Positions 16,425 through 26,184 are shown, numbered from the stretch's first letter. The stretch is DNA of 64,000 nucleotides from Candidatus Pristimantibacillus lignocellulolyticus (GCA_023639215.1 CP097899.1:3840001-3904000), one strand, 5' to 3'. A program made the numbers and translations. Notes: generated by a model not told the origin, from the sequence alone.

Positions 16425-16455
16425 TTGACATCTAAATGTTGAATCAGAACATTAT
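16425..16455 (+). promoter_or_regulatory. Candidate sigma-A promoter of the fla/che operon
   Basis: A perfect TTGACA (16425-16430) is followed, after 19 bases, by CATTAT (16450-16455), 25 bases before the flgB ATG. The spacer is longer than the ideal 17. No sigma-D element (TAAA-N15-GCCGATAT) is seen. An AT-rich stretch at 16390-16404 matches the CodY consensus at 10 of 15 positions by my count, which is weak. Confidence 0.45.
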
Positions 16456-16480
16456 GAGTCGTAAGAAAGCGGTGAAATGA

Positions 16481-16900
16481 ATGAAACTTTTGAATAGTAC
16501 CTCTTTTCAAAGAATGGAATCTGCACTATATAATGCTGAGGCAAGGCAACGTGTAATCTCTAATAATATTGCCAATGCAGAGACTCCTAATTTCAAAAGA
16601 TCAGAGCTTCTTTTTGAAGAATTAATTGCTGATGCAATGGGTACTAACTCTACATCTTCCTTAAAAGGTCAAACTACGAATGATCGCCATATCACGATTA
16701 ATGGAGGTAAACTTGGTTTACCAACTTCAAAAATCGTAACTGACACAACAACAGCAATGAATTCTACAACGAATAATAACGTTGATCCAGATGCTGAAAT
16801 GACCTTGCTTGCTAAAAATCAATTAAATTACAATTTGTATGTGCAACAGTTGAACCATGAGTTTTCAATGATGAGAATTGCAATCACAGGGGGGAAATAA
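16481..16900 (+). CDS. flgB: Flagellar basal-body rod protein FlgB
   Basis: FlgB is a proximal rod subunit of the flagellar basal body, exported through the flagellar type III system. The 139-residue protein has the N-terminal rod signature YNAEARQRVISNNIANAETPNFKRSELLF and the C-terminal helix AKNQLNYNLYVQQLNHEFSMMRIAITGGK used for axial packing. It has no cleavable signal. It is the first gene of the fla/che cluster, and flgC starts three bases after its stop. Confidence 0.95.
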   Translation: MKLLNSTSFQRMESALYNAEARQRVISNNIANAETPNFKRSELLFEELIADAMGTNSTSSLKGQTTNDRHITINGGKLGLPTSKIVTDTTTAMNSTTNNNVDPDAEMTLLAKNQLNYNLYVQQLNHEFSMMRIAITGGK

Positions 16901-16903
16901 TAG

Positions 16904-17362
16904 GTGAAACTTACTAATGGTTTTGACATTAGTGCATCTGCTTTAACAGCAAATCGTATGAGAATGGATGTTATTTCATCAAATGTTGCCAATGCGGAAA
17001 CGACGCGAGGTAGCTTTGTCAATGGTGAATATGTTCCTTATAAAAGGAAAATGGTGGTAATGGATTCAAAGGAATCATCTTTTGCATCCATCCTTAATAA
17101 TACATTGAATGGAAAGCAAGAAAGCAAATTGTTAAATGGTGTTAATGTGACAAAAATCATAGAGGACACTTCACCAACTAAGTTAGTCTATAATCCGGCT
17201 CACCCTGATGCTAACGCTGATGGTTACGTCAACATGCCAAATGTTGACATTGCAACGGAGATGGTTGATATGATAGCTGCTGTTCGAGCGTATGAATCGA
17301 ATGTAACAGCTCTAAACGCTACGAAATCAATGTTTATGAAAGCATTAGAAATTGGAAAATAG
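16904..17362 (+). CDS. flgC: Flagellar basal-body rod protein FlgC
   Basis: FlgC is a proximal rod protein packed with FlgB above the MS ring. The 152 residues contain the N-terminal ISASALTANRMRMDVISSNVANAETTRG signature, the YNPAHPDANADGYVNMPNVD segment typical of FlgC, and the C-terminal YESNVTALNATKSMFMKALEIGK helix. It starts at GTG 16904, and the flgB end supplies the ribosome-binding site (CAGGGGGG). Confidence 0.95.
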   Translation: MKLTNGFDISASALTANRMRMDVISSNVANAETTRGSFVNGEYVPYKRKMVVMDSKESSFASILNNTLNGKQESKLLNGVNVTKIIEDTSPTKLVYNPAHPDANADGYVNMPNVDIATEMVDMIAAVRAYESNVTALNATKSMFMKALEIGK

Positions 17363-17388
17363 TTTGACACTAAGAATGGAGGTAACTA

Positions 17389-17691
17389 ATGATTGAATCA
17401 GTTTCAGGTATAAGTTTACAACAAATTAAAAGTATAAATGCAGCTTCTAATGAAAAGACAACTGCAGATATTACGAAATCCTTCGGTCAATTTCTAAATG
17501 ATGCTTTAGAGAATGTAACTGCACAAGAAGCAGAAGTACATGCGAAAAACGATTTGTATCTTGCAGGTAAAGTGGATGCTACTGAACTATTGATTACAGC
17601 TAGTCAAGCTCAGTTAACTTTGCAATTAACCTCACAGATCCGCGATAAGGCAGTAACAGCCTATCAAGAAATAATGCGGATCCAAATCTAA
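17389..17691 (+). CDS. fliE: Flagellar hook-basal body complex protein FliE
   Basis: FliE joins the MS ring to the rod. The 100-residue protein shows the family pattern SFGQFLNDALENVTAQEAEVH and the C-terminal TELLITASQAQLTLQLTSQIRDKAVTAYQEIMRIQI. GGAGG precedes ATG 17389. It follows flgC by 26 bases, in the standard order flgB-flgC-fliE-fliF. Confidence 0.95.
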   Translation: MIESVSGISLQQIKSINAASNEKTTADITKSFGQFLNDALENVTAQEAEVHAKNDLYLAGKVDATELLITASQAQLTLQLTSQIRDKAVTAYQEIMRIQI

Positions 17692-17731
17692 GTTTGTTGA
17701 GACTAGCATAGAACTCGGATGAGGTGAAAAC

Positions 17732-19315
17732 GTGAACGAAAGAGTCGCCCAATATGTTAATAAGATTAAGACAACGTTCCAACAAATGGGAAGAAAACAA
17801 AAAATATGGCTTGGTGCCTCGATAGTAGGACTAGTAGTTGCAATTGTACTTGCGACCGTTATATTTACAAGAACTGAATACGAGGTTGCTTTTAATAACT
17901 TAGATGCAACAGATTCAGCTGCAGTAATTTCTTATTTGGATTCGGCAGCGATACCTTATAAGTTAAATGCTATGGGTACATCCATTTCCGTTCCAACGAA
18001 AGACGCTGTTAAAGCAAAAATTGCAATTGGTTCTGAAGGTTTAATTCAAAATGGATCAATTGGATTTACTGAAGCTTTTGGATTAGGAAGCTCTACGCTT
18101 GGCACAACGGAAAACGAATTTAACGTTAAATATCAAAACGCAGTTAATGGAGAAATTCAAAAGTTATTGAATGGACTTCAAGGAATCCAAAGTTCAAAGG
18201 TACTAGTTACAGTACCTAAAGAAAGTGTGTTTCTAACTACGGATGAGCAAAACAAACCGACTGCAGCCATAGTACTTAATTTTACGACTGGTTATCGTCC
18301 AACACAAGCGGAAATAGATGGATATTTCAATCTAGTAAAGTCTTCCGTAACAGGTCTAGAAGTCAGTGACGTTACGATCTCAAGTCAACAATTGGGTGAA
18401 TTAATGTCATCTTCAACGAATGATTTGTTGGCAGGCAGTTCGAATTTAATAGAATCACAATTTAAAGTTCAGAAGATGTATGAGCAAGATGTTAAAACTA
18501 GCGTTCAGCAATACTTAAGCCAAATCTATGGTGTAGATAATATTGTTGTTAGTATTTCTAGTAGCTTGAACTTTGACAAGAAATCTAGTACAGAAAGTCT
18601 TGTATCACCTCTCGAAAATAACAACAATAACGGAATAATTATTAGTGAAGAGAATAATTCTAGTTCTTCTACCAATACGAGCGGTACATCGGGTGGAGTT
18701 GTTGGTACTGGTGAAACAGATGTTCCAACCTATCAAACCTCTACTAATGGTGGAGAAAGTAGTACTGAAACTAATTCTAGTATTAAAAATTATGAAGTTA
18801 ATAGAGTTGACAGCATTATTGAGTCGGCACCTTATGTCGTTAAAGATCTATCAATAAGTGTAGGTTTTGAGGCTGCTGAACTAACAAATCAAGAAGAACG
18901 TGTTGCAATTACGAGCTATTTAACTAGCTTTGTAAGAAGTCAATTAGCGAATTCAGGTCAAGATGTAGAAAATGATGATCTTTTGAATAAGAAAGTGACG
19001 TTGATTGCACGTAATTTCAATTCTGCTGAAGTTGAAACTTCAGGTTCTGGCATTTCACTAGGTTGGTTAATCGGTATCGGAGCATTGGCATTAGCTGCCA
19101 TTGTTGCTCTAGTAGTAGTAGTTGCACGTCGTCGCAACGCTGCAAGACTTGAAGAAGAAGCAATAAATGATATTCCAGAGAGACCTGCTTATGAAGAGAT
19201 TAATTTGGATAATTTACAAAATGATAGTCAAGCTCGTAAAAATCTAGAAACACTTGCCAAACGCAAACCTGACGACTTCGTCAACTTGCTTCGTACCTGG
19301 CTAGTAGATGAATAG
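17732..19315 (+). CDS. fliF: Flagellar MS-ring protein FliF
   Basis: FliF builds the membrane-embedded MS ring on which the motor and export gate assemble. The 527-residue protein has a first membrane span near residues 25-46, the ring-building motifs (AFNNLDATDSAAVISYLD; LAIGSEGL-like AIGSEGLIQNGSIGF), a Ser/Asn/Gly-rich loop near 295-345, and a second span near 443-465. Its cytoplasmic tail (LETLAKRKPDDFVNLLRTWL) binds FliG. GTG 17732 follows GATGAGGTG. fliG begins 11 bases later. Confidence 0.96.
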   Translation: MNERVAQYVNKIKTTFQQMGRKQKIWLGASIVGLVVAIVLATVIFTRTEYEVAFNNLDATDSAAVISYLDSAAIPYKLNAMGTSISVPTKDAVKAKIAIGSEGLIQNGSIGFTEAFGLGSSTLGTTENEFNVKYQNAVNGEIQKLLNGLQGIQSSKVLVTVPKESVFLTTDEQNKPTAAIVLNFTTGYRPTQAEIDGYFNLVKSSVTGLEVSDVTISSQQLGELMSSSTNDLLAGSSNLIESQFKVQKMYEQDVKTSVQQYLSQIYGVDNIVVSISSSLNFDKKSSTESLVSPLENNNNNGIIISEENNSSSSTNTSGTSGGVVGTGETDVPTYQTSTNGGESSTETNSSIKNYEVNRVDSIIESAPYVVKDLSISVGFEAAELTNQEERVAITSYLTSFVRSQLANSGQDVENDDLLNKKVTLIARNFNSAEVETSGSGISLGWLIGIGALALAAIVALVVVVARRRNAARLEEEAINDIPERPAYEEINLDNLQNDSQARKNLETLAKRKPDDFVNLLRTWLVDE

Positions 19316-19326
19316 AGGTGCTGTAA

Positions 19327-20340
19327 TTGTCGAAAATGTCACAAGGATTGTCTGGTCGTCAAAAGGCAGCAATTTTATTAATCACACTAGGACCAGAAGT
19401 GTCCGCACAAATCTTCAAACATTTACGCGATGATGAAATCGAGCAATTAACGCTGGAAATCGCTAATGTTAGAAAAGTTGATAGTACTGATAGAGATAAT
19501 ATATTGACAGAATTCCATCAAATATGTATGGCACAGGAGTATATTTCTCAAGGTGGTATTGCATATGCGAAGGAAATATTGGACAAAGCATTAGGCGAGG
19601 ACAAAGCGAAAGAAGTATTAACACGCTTAACAGCTACGCTTCAAGTTAGACCGTTTGACTTTGCGCGTAAAGCTGATCCTGCACAAATTCTTAACTTTAT
19701 CCAAAATGAAAATACACAAACGATCGCTCTTGTTCTTTCTTATCTACAATCTGATCAAGCCTCAACAATTCTATCGTCTCTGCCGCAAGACAAACAAGCG
19801 GATGTAGCGAAAAGAATTGCAATGATGGATAGTACTTCACCTGAAGTAATTACTCAGATTGAGCATATTCTCGAACAAAAACTATCATCTACTGTTACAC
19901 AAGATTACACAAATGCTGGTGGTATTGATGCTATCGTCCAAATATTGAATGGCGTTGACCGTGGTACTGAGCGTACGATTCTTGATGCACTTGAAATTCA
20001 AGATCCTGAACTTGCTGAAGATATCAAAAAACGTATGTTTGTATTTGAAGATATTGTTAGTATCGATAATCGTTCGATCCAACGAATTATTAGAGATGTA
20101 GAAAATGCAGACTTACAACTTGCACTTAAAGTTTCTAGTGAAGAAGTTAGGGAAGCTATTTTCCGCAATATGTCTAAACGTATGGCTGATACTTTCCAAG
20201 AAGAAATGGAATTTATGGGACCTGTTCGTTTGCGTGACGTTGAAGAAGCTCAAACACGTATCGTTGCAATTATAAGAAGACTGGAAGAATCTGGTGAGAT
20301 TATTATTGCTCGTGGTGGAGGAGATGATATTATTGTCTAA
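19327..20340 (+). CDS. fliG: Flagellar motor switch protein FliG
   Basis: FliG forms the rotor ring that meets the stator MotA. The 337 residues begin with the FliF-binding LSGRQKAAILLITLGPEVSAQIFKHL and contain the middle-domain EHPQ-like region. The charged torque helix lies in the C-terminal domain (DDRSIQRIIRDVENADL-like NRSIQRIIRDVENADLQLALK, then MSKRMADTFQEEMEFMGPVRLRDVEEAQ). It starts at TTG 19327 after GAGGTG. The 3' end overlaps fliH by eight bases. Confidence 0.96.
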   Translation: MSKMSQGLSGRQKAAILLITLGPEVSAQIFKHLRDDEIEQLTLEIANVRKVDSTDRDNILTEFHQICMAQEYISQGGIAYAKEILDKALGEDKAKEVLTRLTATLQVRPFDFARKADPAQILNFIQNENTQTIALVLSYLQSDQASTILSSLPQDKQADVAKRIAMMDSTSPEVITQIEHILEQKLSSTVTQDYTNAGGIDAIVQILNGVDRGTERTILDALEIQDPELAEDIKKRMFVFEDIVSIDNRSIQRIIRDVENADLQLALKVSSEEVREAIFRNMSKRMADTFQEEMEFMGPVRLRDVEEAQTRIVAIIRRLEESGEIIIARGGGDDIIV

Positions 20341-21178
20341 TCTAATCAAGTCTTCTCATGTTATGACGCTAGAAGAGCTGAGAAAGTTGCGCTGGAATAA
20401 TCAATATATTCCGCAACATGAAGAAACTGATGGAGAAGAGACAAGTGAACCAGTTGAAGAAGGCCCTGATGCTGATACAATTTCCTTGAGAGATCAGATC
20501 CTCTCTGATGCCATGTCAACCGCAGAAACACGTATTAGTGAAGCAGCTGATGAATGTGAAAAACTTCTTGAAGATGCTCATGCTCAGATCGAAGTTTGGT
20601 GGCTAGAGAAACGTAATGAGGATGAAGCAATCAAGGAGAAACATCAAGAAGAAGGACATCAACAAGGTTATCAGTCTGGCGTGATGCAAGCACAACAAGA
20701 AGTGAGAGCAGAATGGGAGCATAATCTTGAAGAAGCATCTACAATATTGAAGGATGCATATCGAACGCGTGAGCAGATCATTCAAGAGGCTGAACCATTT
20801 ATCGTCGAATTAAGTTGTAGTATTGCTGAGAAAATTATTGGTAAACAACTTAGTCTAGAGCCAGAGATGGTCTTAGATATCATTACGAGAACACTTTCAC
20901 GCAGACGTGAGCAAGGTGAGATTACATTATGTGTATCACCAGCAAATTTATCTTTTGTGCAAGCAGCGCGTGAAGAACTGAATGCTACGATCGATTCTCA
21001 AGCAGAATTAGTCATTATTCCAGATTCAAGCGTTAAAGATGAAGGCTGTGTTATACGTTCTATGTTCGGTAGTATAGATGCTAGAATTGATACACAACTA
21101 TCAGAGATTAAGAGAGAATTGCTTTTAATCGCACATCAAAGTATCGAAGAAAGAGGTCAAACCAATGACGCCGATTAA
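20333..21178 (+). CDS. fliH: Flagellar assembly protein FliH
   Basis: FliH is the stator-like regulator of the export ATPase FliI and tethers it to the C-ring. The protein is about 281 residues, highly charged and coiled-coil rich in the middle (about 55-150). Its C-terminal domain resembles V-ATPase subunit E (SCSIAEKIIGKQLSLEPEMVLDIITRTL). TTG 20333 is chosen because GGAGGAG lies nine bases upstream and family members start with SNLIKS; the ATG at 20324 sits too close to that site. It overlaps fliG at its start and fliI at its end, which suggests translational coupling. Confidence 0.88.
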   Translation: MSNLIKSSHVMTLEELRKLRWNNQYIPQHEETDGEETSEPVEEGPDADTISLRDQILSDAMSTAETRISEAADECEKLLEDAHAQIEVWWLEKRNEDEAIKEKHQEEGHQQGYQSGVMQAQQEVRAEWEHNLEEASTILKDAYRTREQIIQEAEPFIVELSCSIAEKIIGKQLSLEPEMVLDIITRTLSRRREQGEITLCVSPANLSFVQAAREELNATIDSQAELVIIPDSSVKDEGCVIRSMFGSIDARIDTQLSEIKRELLLIAHQSIEERGQTNDAD

Positions 21179-22490
21179 TTTAGAAGTGGATAAGTATCGA
21201 GATCATTTGAAAAATATCGATCCAGTTCGCATTAACGGTAAAGTTACGCAAGTTATCGGCCTAACGGTAGAATCACAAGGCCCTGACGCTAGTATTGGTG
21301 ATCTTTGTTATATCTATCCTACTAAATCATCAAAACCATTAAAGGCAGAAGTAGTTGGTTTTAGAGAGAACAAGGTTATTCTTATGCCTCTCGGAGAATT
21401 ACATTCTATCAGCCCAGGTTGTGATGTTGTAGGGACGGGGAAACCTCTTACCGTTCAAGTAGGATCTGAATTGTTAGGGAAAGTATTGGATGGCTTAGGG
21501 AATCCGCTAGATGGTAGCTTCTTGCCTAGTAGGATGCCTAGTTATTCTACGCATAGCGCACCTAATAATCCGCTAGCTAGACCGCGCGTATCTAAGCCAC
21601 TTAGCATTGGAGTTAAAGCCATTGACGGTTTGTTAACCGTGGGTGTAGGTCAACGTGTAGGTATTTTTGCTGGTTCTGGAGTAGGGAAGAGTACGTTACT
21701 AGGAATGATTGCTAGAAACACTTCAGCTGATGTTAATGTTATTGCTTTGATCGGTGAGCGTGGTCGTGAAGTACTAGAGTTCATAGAGAAGGATTTAGGT
21801 CCTGAAGGTCTAGCACGTTCTGTTGTTATCGTTGCAACATCTGATCAACCTGCATTGATTCGAATGAAGGGTGCAATGATTGCTACTTCGATAGCAGAAT
21901 ACTTCCGTGATCGTGGCTTAAATGTCATGTTAATGATGGATTCTGTAACTCGTTATGCAATGGCAATGCGTGAAGTTGGGCTAGCTATTGGTGAACCGCC
22001 AGCTACGAGAGGTTATACGCCATCTGTATTTGCTGCATTACCTAAGTTACTAGAACGAGCTGGGACAGGTAAGAAAGGTTCAATAACAGCTTTCTACACC
22101 GTCCTAGTTGATGGTGATGACATGAATGAACCGATAGCAGATGCCGTTCGTGGAATTCTAGATGGTCATATTGTGCTAAGTCGTCAGCTTGCTCATAAGG
22201 GGCATTATCCTGCGTTAGACGTGTTGCAATCTGTAAGTCGTGTAATGAACGAGATTGTTACAGATGAACAGTTGGATGCAGCCAACGAACTTAAGAGACT
22301 TCTAGCCATATATCGTGAGTCAGAAGATTTAATTAATATTGGTGCATATCAAAAAGGTTCAAATCACAATATTGATTTGGCTATTGACTATATCGATTCT
22401 ATTAACGAGTTTACTAGACAACGTACGAATGACAAAATTACGTTAGAGGAAGCTCAAGAGATATTAATTGCTAACTTTGGTAGGAGTTGA
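21165..22490 (+). CDS. fliI: Flagellar type III export ATPase FliI
   Basis: FliI is the F1-beta-like ATPase that energises flagellar protein export. The 441-residue protein carries Walker A GSGVGKST at 170-177, the GERGREV loop, Walker B (VMLMMDSVTR) and the KKGSITAFYTVLVDGDDMNEPI segment typical of export ATPases. ATG 21165 lies 14 bases inside the 3' end of fliH. FliJ follows directly, so the H-I-J export complex is encoded as a unit. Confidence 0.97.
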   Translation: MTPINLEVDKYRDHLKNIDPVRINGKVTQVIGLTVESQGPDASIGDLCYIYPTKSSKPLKAEVVGFRENKVILMPLGELHSISPGCDVVGTGKPLTVQVGSELLGKVLDGLGNPLDGSFLPSRMPSYSTHSAPNNPLARPRVSKPLSIGVKAIDGLLTVGVGQRVGIFAGSGVGKSTLLGMIARNTSADVNVIALIGERGREVLEFIEKDLGPEGLARSVVIVATSDQPALIRMKGAMIATSIAEYFRDRGLNVMLMMDSVTRYAMAMREVGLAIGEPPATRGYTPSVFAALPKLLERAGTGKKGSITAFYTVLVDGDDMNEPIADAVRGILDGHIVLSRQLAHKGHYPALDVLQSVSRVMNEIVTDEQLDAANELKRLLAIYRESEDLINIGAYQKGSNHNIDLAIDYIDSINEFTRQRTNDKITLEEAQEILIANFGRS

Positions 22491-22497
22491 TTAATCA

Positions 22498-22944
22498 ATG
22501 GCATCTTTTAAGTATACTTTTCAAAAGATTGTAGATTTGAAAGGTAGTGAAAAAACTCAAGCGGAATGGATTTTGTCAGATGCGCTTGCAGTTCTAAGAG
22601 CAGAACAGGCAATTCTTGATCAATTCATGCAAGAGCAAAAGAGTTGGGAACTTAAATTAGAACAATCAGTGCTTGCAGCTATCCCTCTATCAGAAGTGCT
22701 AATTATTAATCAATATATTGAATACTGTGCGGAGAATATTAAGTTGAAACAACAAGATATTATGAAAGCCGAACGAAACGTATTCCAAAAACGTCAAGAA
22801 CTAGCTTCAAAGATGAAGGAAGAAAAAGTTTGGCATAAAGCAAAAGAACATGCTTTCGATAAGTTCAAATACGAAACGCAGATAAAGGAACAAAATGAAT
22901 TAGACGAGATGGCTTCCATCCGTTTTATGTCACCAACCCCATAA
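22498..22944 (+). CDS. fliJ: Flagellar export chaperone FliJ
   Basis: FliJ is the small coiled-coil stalk of the export ATPase, comparable to F1 gamma. The 148 residues are almost wholly helical and charged, starting with ASFKYTFQKIVDLKGSEKTQAEW, the usual FliJ opening. Placement right after fliI supports the call. The ATG at 22498 follows TAGGAGTTGATT. Confidence 0.9.
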   Translation: MASFKYTFQKIVDLKGSEKTQAEWILSDALAVLRAEQAILDQFMQEQKSWELKLEQSVLAAIPLSEVLIINQYIEYCAENIKLKQQDIMKAERNVFQKRQELASKMKEEKVWHKAKEHAFDKFKYETQIKEQNELDEMASIRFMSPTP

Positions 22945-22970
22945 GAGATAAACGCCTGCAAAGGGAGTGA

Positions 22971-23882
22971 ATGGAATTGGCAGCCATAGATGAGGAAAAA
23001 CAAGAAACTAGTTTTATCGAAAGATTAATGTTTGTCTTAATTCCAATTGTATTTTTAGTAGTACTGTTAGGGGTTTTGTTGACATTATTTGACATTGATT
23101 TCCGTGCTGGTGTAATAAAAGTAGGTCAGGACATTCCGATTGTGCGCAATTTCTTACCTGAACCAACAGAAGGATCTACTGGTTCAGATGGTAGTGTTCG
23201 TACTGATAAATTTAATGAAAAACTCACTGCACTTGAGTCAGAACTGGCAACTGTTCGTGCAGAACTTGCTGAAGCTACTACTGTGAAAACTTCGCAGGAA
23301 AGTACAATCACAACCTTGCAAGAGGAAAACGACCAGTTGAAACAGAATGTAGCTGAATCAAAGCTTACGGATGAAGAGTACAATAATCGAATTGTTGAGT
23401 TAGCTAGTATGTTTGCTAAGATGACGCCTAGTAAGGCTGCTCCAATTATGCAAAGTATGACGCTGGATGAAATGGCTTTGATTTTCAGTCAAATGCGTGC
23501 TGATGATCGCGTTAAGATAATGGAGAAAATGACGCCACAAATCGCTGCTGATGTTACGTTGAAATTGAAAGACAATGATTCCGTATTGAATATGGAGATC
23601 GCTGCGCTTCAAGCTCAAGTTAAGAAACTTCAAACATCTTCAGCAACGACAGCGACAGCTTCCCAAGTATCTGATGCAGAACTTGCAGCTACGTTCTCGG
23701 ATATGGAACCTAAAGCTGCTGCAGATATGCTAGTGAAAATGATGGATATTAGCTCAAGTAAAGTGCTACGTATTCTTAAAGCTAGTACAAGTACTGCAAG
23801 ATCTGCAATTTTAGAAGAAATAGCAGCAGTGAATAAAAATACAGCGGCAATGCTCGTTACGAAACTAATGCAAGATTCATAA
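22971..23882 (+). CDS. ylxF: MgtE N-domain flagellar-locus protein (YlxF/MotE-like)
   Basis: This 303-residue membrane protein has one N-terminal span (about 19-42, FVLIPIVFLVVLLGVLLTLF), a long coiled coil (about 85-130), and two MgtE intracellular N-domain repeats. The first is ASMFAKMTPSKAAPIMQSMTLDEMALIFSQM and the second is ATFSDMEPKAAADMLVKMM. Its location between fliJ and fliK matches ylxF of Bacillus. MotE of alphaproteobacteria, with a similar layout, is a chaperone for MotC. The role here is not proven. Confidence 0.85.
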   Translation: MELAAIDEEKQETSFIERLMFVLIPIVFLVVLLGVLLTLFDIDFRAGVIKVGQDIPIVRNFLPEPTEGSTGSDGSVRTDKFNEKLTALESELATVRAELAEATTVKTSQESTITTLQEENDQLKQNVAESKLTDEEYNNRIVELASMFAKMTPSKAAPIMQSMTLDEMALIFSQMRADDRVKIMEKMTPQIAADVTLKLKDNDSVLNMEIAALQAQVKKLQTSSATTATASQVSDAELAATFSDMEPKAAADMLVKMMDISSSKVLRILKASTSTARSAILEEIAAVNKNTAAMLVTKLMQDS

Positions 23883-23910
23883 TCCTTTACATTTGAAAGG
23901 AGGTGAAAAA

Positions 23911-25233
23911 GTGGAACTGTCAAACGTACTTTCTTCGGGTGTAGTAATGGGAAGTGTTAGTTCAACTTCAGGCCAGGCAACTTCGTCAACTGAAGGTGCA
24001 ACATTTCAGAATCAACTAGTTCAAATCGTTAACAACCAAGCTACAACTGCTGGATCAACAGAAACGGCTATTGCAGCTGGAGCGTTAACTCAATTAGTAG
24101 GCAGCTTGCCTATACTAGCAGATGAGACATTATCGACTGAAGAACTAGACCAGCTTGTTGAAAACTTGCTAGATCAGTTAGAAACTTTGAAAGATGAAGA
24201 GCTAACTGGAGAGCAGCTTAGTTTGCTAGATTCGTTAATGCAACAACTTACAGCGCTCGTACAAGTGATTACACTACAAAATGAGCAACCTACCATCTCT
24301 TTTGATGTAGAAGTAGATGAAGCACTCATTGCAACTACTAATAATAGTCAACATGCTACAGTTACTAAACTTCAAGATCAATTATTGTTATTGCAACAAT
24401 CATTGCATGAAGGTTCTATGAAAATTATTCAAGGCAAGCAACCTGAAGTGATTATTACTAATCAACTACAGCATTTGCAATCATCGCTTGACGATCTAGT
24501 CAAAGAGTTGAAGGTTAAGCAAAGTGATTCTAACCTAGTTAATACATCTCCGTTTGTTGAAGTCTCGAAAGAGAATAGTGCAGCATCACATCTACAACGT
24601 TTGTCACAAGAAATGGCGTTTACATCAGCTTCTTTGACGAATCAGACAGAAGTGGTGACACAAACTGAGGCTGATGATTTACAAAGTCAACCAACAACAG
24701 CGTTAGCGATGTTGAAAGCTGATAATGCGAAAGATTTCTTGCCGTTATTAGCGAAAACTAGTGCAACAACAACTTCGGCATTTGTGTTAGCAAATGAATT
24801 CGCTGATACGATGGAAGGTCTAATCGTTCAAAAATTCAACATTTCTTCATTAAATGGTTTAACTGAAGCTAGACTTATGTTAACTCCTGAAAATTTAGGG
24901 CATGTTGATGTGAAAATATCAATGCAAAATGGTATATTGACGGCGATTTTCCAAGCTGAAACTGCAATGGGTAAAGATGCAATAGAAAATCAAATGGTTC
25001 AACTGCGTGCTTCTCTAGCATCGCAAGGCATTACAGTTGATAAAATTGAAGTAACTCAAACTGCATTCGCTGCTGAATTATCGCAACAGCAGAAGCAAGG
25101 TAGTCAACAACATTTACAAGATCAAAATGGTAAGAATAATAATAATGTTGATGAAAACTTCGAAGAACAGCTACTTACAAACGCGTCTCATAAAGAACTA
25201 GGATATGGTCGCGCGGTCAATGAAATGGTGTAA
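23911..25233 (+). CDS. fliK: Flagellar hook-length control protein FliK
   Basis: FliK measures hook length and switches export specificity from hook to filament. The protein is about 440 residues, with a long Gln/Thr/Leu-rich N-terminal ruler region. The conserved C-terminal domain is EARLMLTPENLGHVDVKISMQNGILTAIFQAET (about 315-345), ending in a Gln/Asn-rich tail. GTG 23911 is chosen because GAAAGGAGG stands just before it. Position between ylxF and flgD is standard. Confidence 0.92.
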   Translation: MELSNVLSSGVVMGSVSSTSGQATSSTEGATFQNQLVQIVNNQATTAGSTETAIAAGALTQLVGSLPILADETLSTEELDQLVENLLDQLETLKDEELTGEQLSLLDSLMQQLTALVQVITLQNEQPTISFDVEVDEALIATTNNSQHATVTKLQDQLLLLQQSLHEGSMKIIQGKQPEVIITNQLQHLQSSLDDLVKELKVKQSDSNLVNTSPFVEVSKENSAASHLQRLSQEMAFTSASLTNQTEVVTQTEADDLQSQPTTALAMLKADNAKDFLPLLAKTSATTTSAFVLANEFADTMEGLIVQKFNISSLNGLTEARLMLTPENLGHVDVKISMQNGILTAIFQAETAMGKDAIENQMVQLRASLASQGITVDKIEVTQTAFAAELSQQQKQGSQQHLQDQNGKNNNNVDENFEEQLLTNASHKELGYGRAVNEMV

Positions 25234-25264
25234 TAACACCAAAAGTTGAACGGAGGTGAAAATA

Positions 25265-25804
25265 ATGGCAAGTGCGATTACAAATTCAGTGGTGTGGCCA
25301 AACTACGATTCATCTAATGTAAAGAAAGCTTCCGCTAAATCCAATGAAATGGGTAAAGATCAGTTTCTAAGTATACTGGTTGCACAACTACGTAACCAAG
25401 ATCCTATGAATCCGATGAGTGATACAGATTTCATTGCACAGATGGCACAATTTACATCTGTTGAGCAACTGTCGAATATGTCGGATGAGTTGGCGTTGAT
25501 TCGTCAGAACATTGGATCTGCATCTAGCTTAATCGGTAAAACTGTTACTTGGAATCAATTTGATGAAGCCGGAAAAGTAATTCAAAAGAGTGGCGTAGTA
25601 GATTCAATTATTTCACAAGATGGTTATTTGTATGTTGAAGTTGGTGGCGAACGTATCGGAATTGACTTTGTTGGTCAAATCTCTGAGACAAAACCAAGTA
25701 CAGATGGTCCCGATGAACCTACGGAGGAGACTCCTGAAGTTCCTGAAGATGGTTCTACTGAAACACCTGGGGATGACTCTTCTAATGGAGGGGTGACTGA
25801 ATAA
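25265..25804 (+). CDS. flgD: Flagellar hook-capping protein FlgD
   Basis: FlgD forms the cap scaffold on which hook subunits polymerise. The 179-residue protein has the typical N-terminal capping segment EMGKDQFLSILVAQLRNQDPMNPMSDTDFIAQMAQFTSVEQL. It lacks the C-terminal Ig-like domain of proteobacterial FlgD. Instead it ends in an acidic Pro/Thr/Glu-rich tail of about 35 residues, whose coding sequence also holds the GGAGGGG ribosome-binding site of the next gene. ATG 25265 follows GGAGGTG. Confidence 0.93.
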   Translation: MASAITNSVVWPNYDSSNVKKASAKSNEMGKDQFLSILVAQLRNQDPMNPMSDTDFIAQMAQFTSVEQLSNMSDELALIRQNIGSASSLIGKTVTWNQFDEAGKVIQKSGVVDSIISQDGYLYVEVGGERIGIDFVGQISETKPSTDGPDEPTEETPEVPEDGSTETPGDDSSNGGVTE

Positions 25805-26184
25805 TGAGTGATATTATTAAAGTCGGTCATATGTATCCAATGAAAGTTAATCCGAGTGCCTTATCTAATAGTACTCGTGGTCAGCAATCCTCAGACAATA
25901 CTAAGTTCTCAGAAGTATTAGATGGCGCGATGTTAAAATTCAGTCATCATGCAGAACTTCGAATGGCACAAAGAGGGATTAAACTTCCAAGCGAAGGGTT
26001 AACTCAAATTAGTGAAGCTGTTGATTCAGCAGCACAAAAAGGTGCAAAGGACTCATTGATCGTCTATCGTGACATTGCTATGATCGTGAACGTGCCAACT
26101 AGAACGGTTGTGACGGCGCTAGATGGTGGACAACTCCAAAGTAATGTATTTACACAAATAGATAGTGCAATCATCTTAAAATAG
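25804..26184 (+). CDS. Flagellar operon protein (TIGR02530 family)
   Basis: This is a 126-residue protein of the small conserved family found between flgD and flgE in many Firmicutes. The core pattern FSHHAELRMAQRGIKLPSEGLTQISEAVDSAAQKGAKDSLIVYRDIAMIVNVPTRTVVTALDG is well kept. The biochemical function is unknown; association with hook assembly is inferred from position. The start ATG overlaps the flgD stop (TAATG), which suggests coupled translation. Confidence 0.85.
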   Translation: MSDIIKVGHMYPMKVNPSALSNSTRGQQSSDNTKFSEVLDGAMLKFSHHAELRMAQRGIKLPSEGLTQISEAVDSAAQKGAKDSLIVYRDIAMIVNVPTRTVVTALDGGQLQSNVFTQIDSAIILK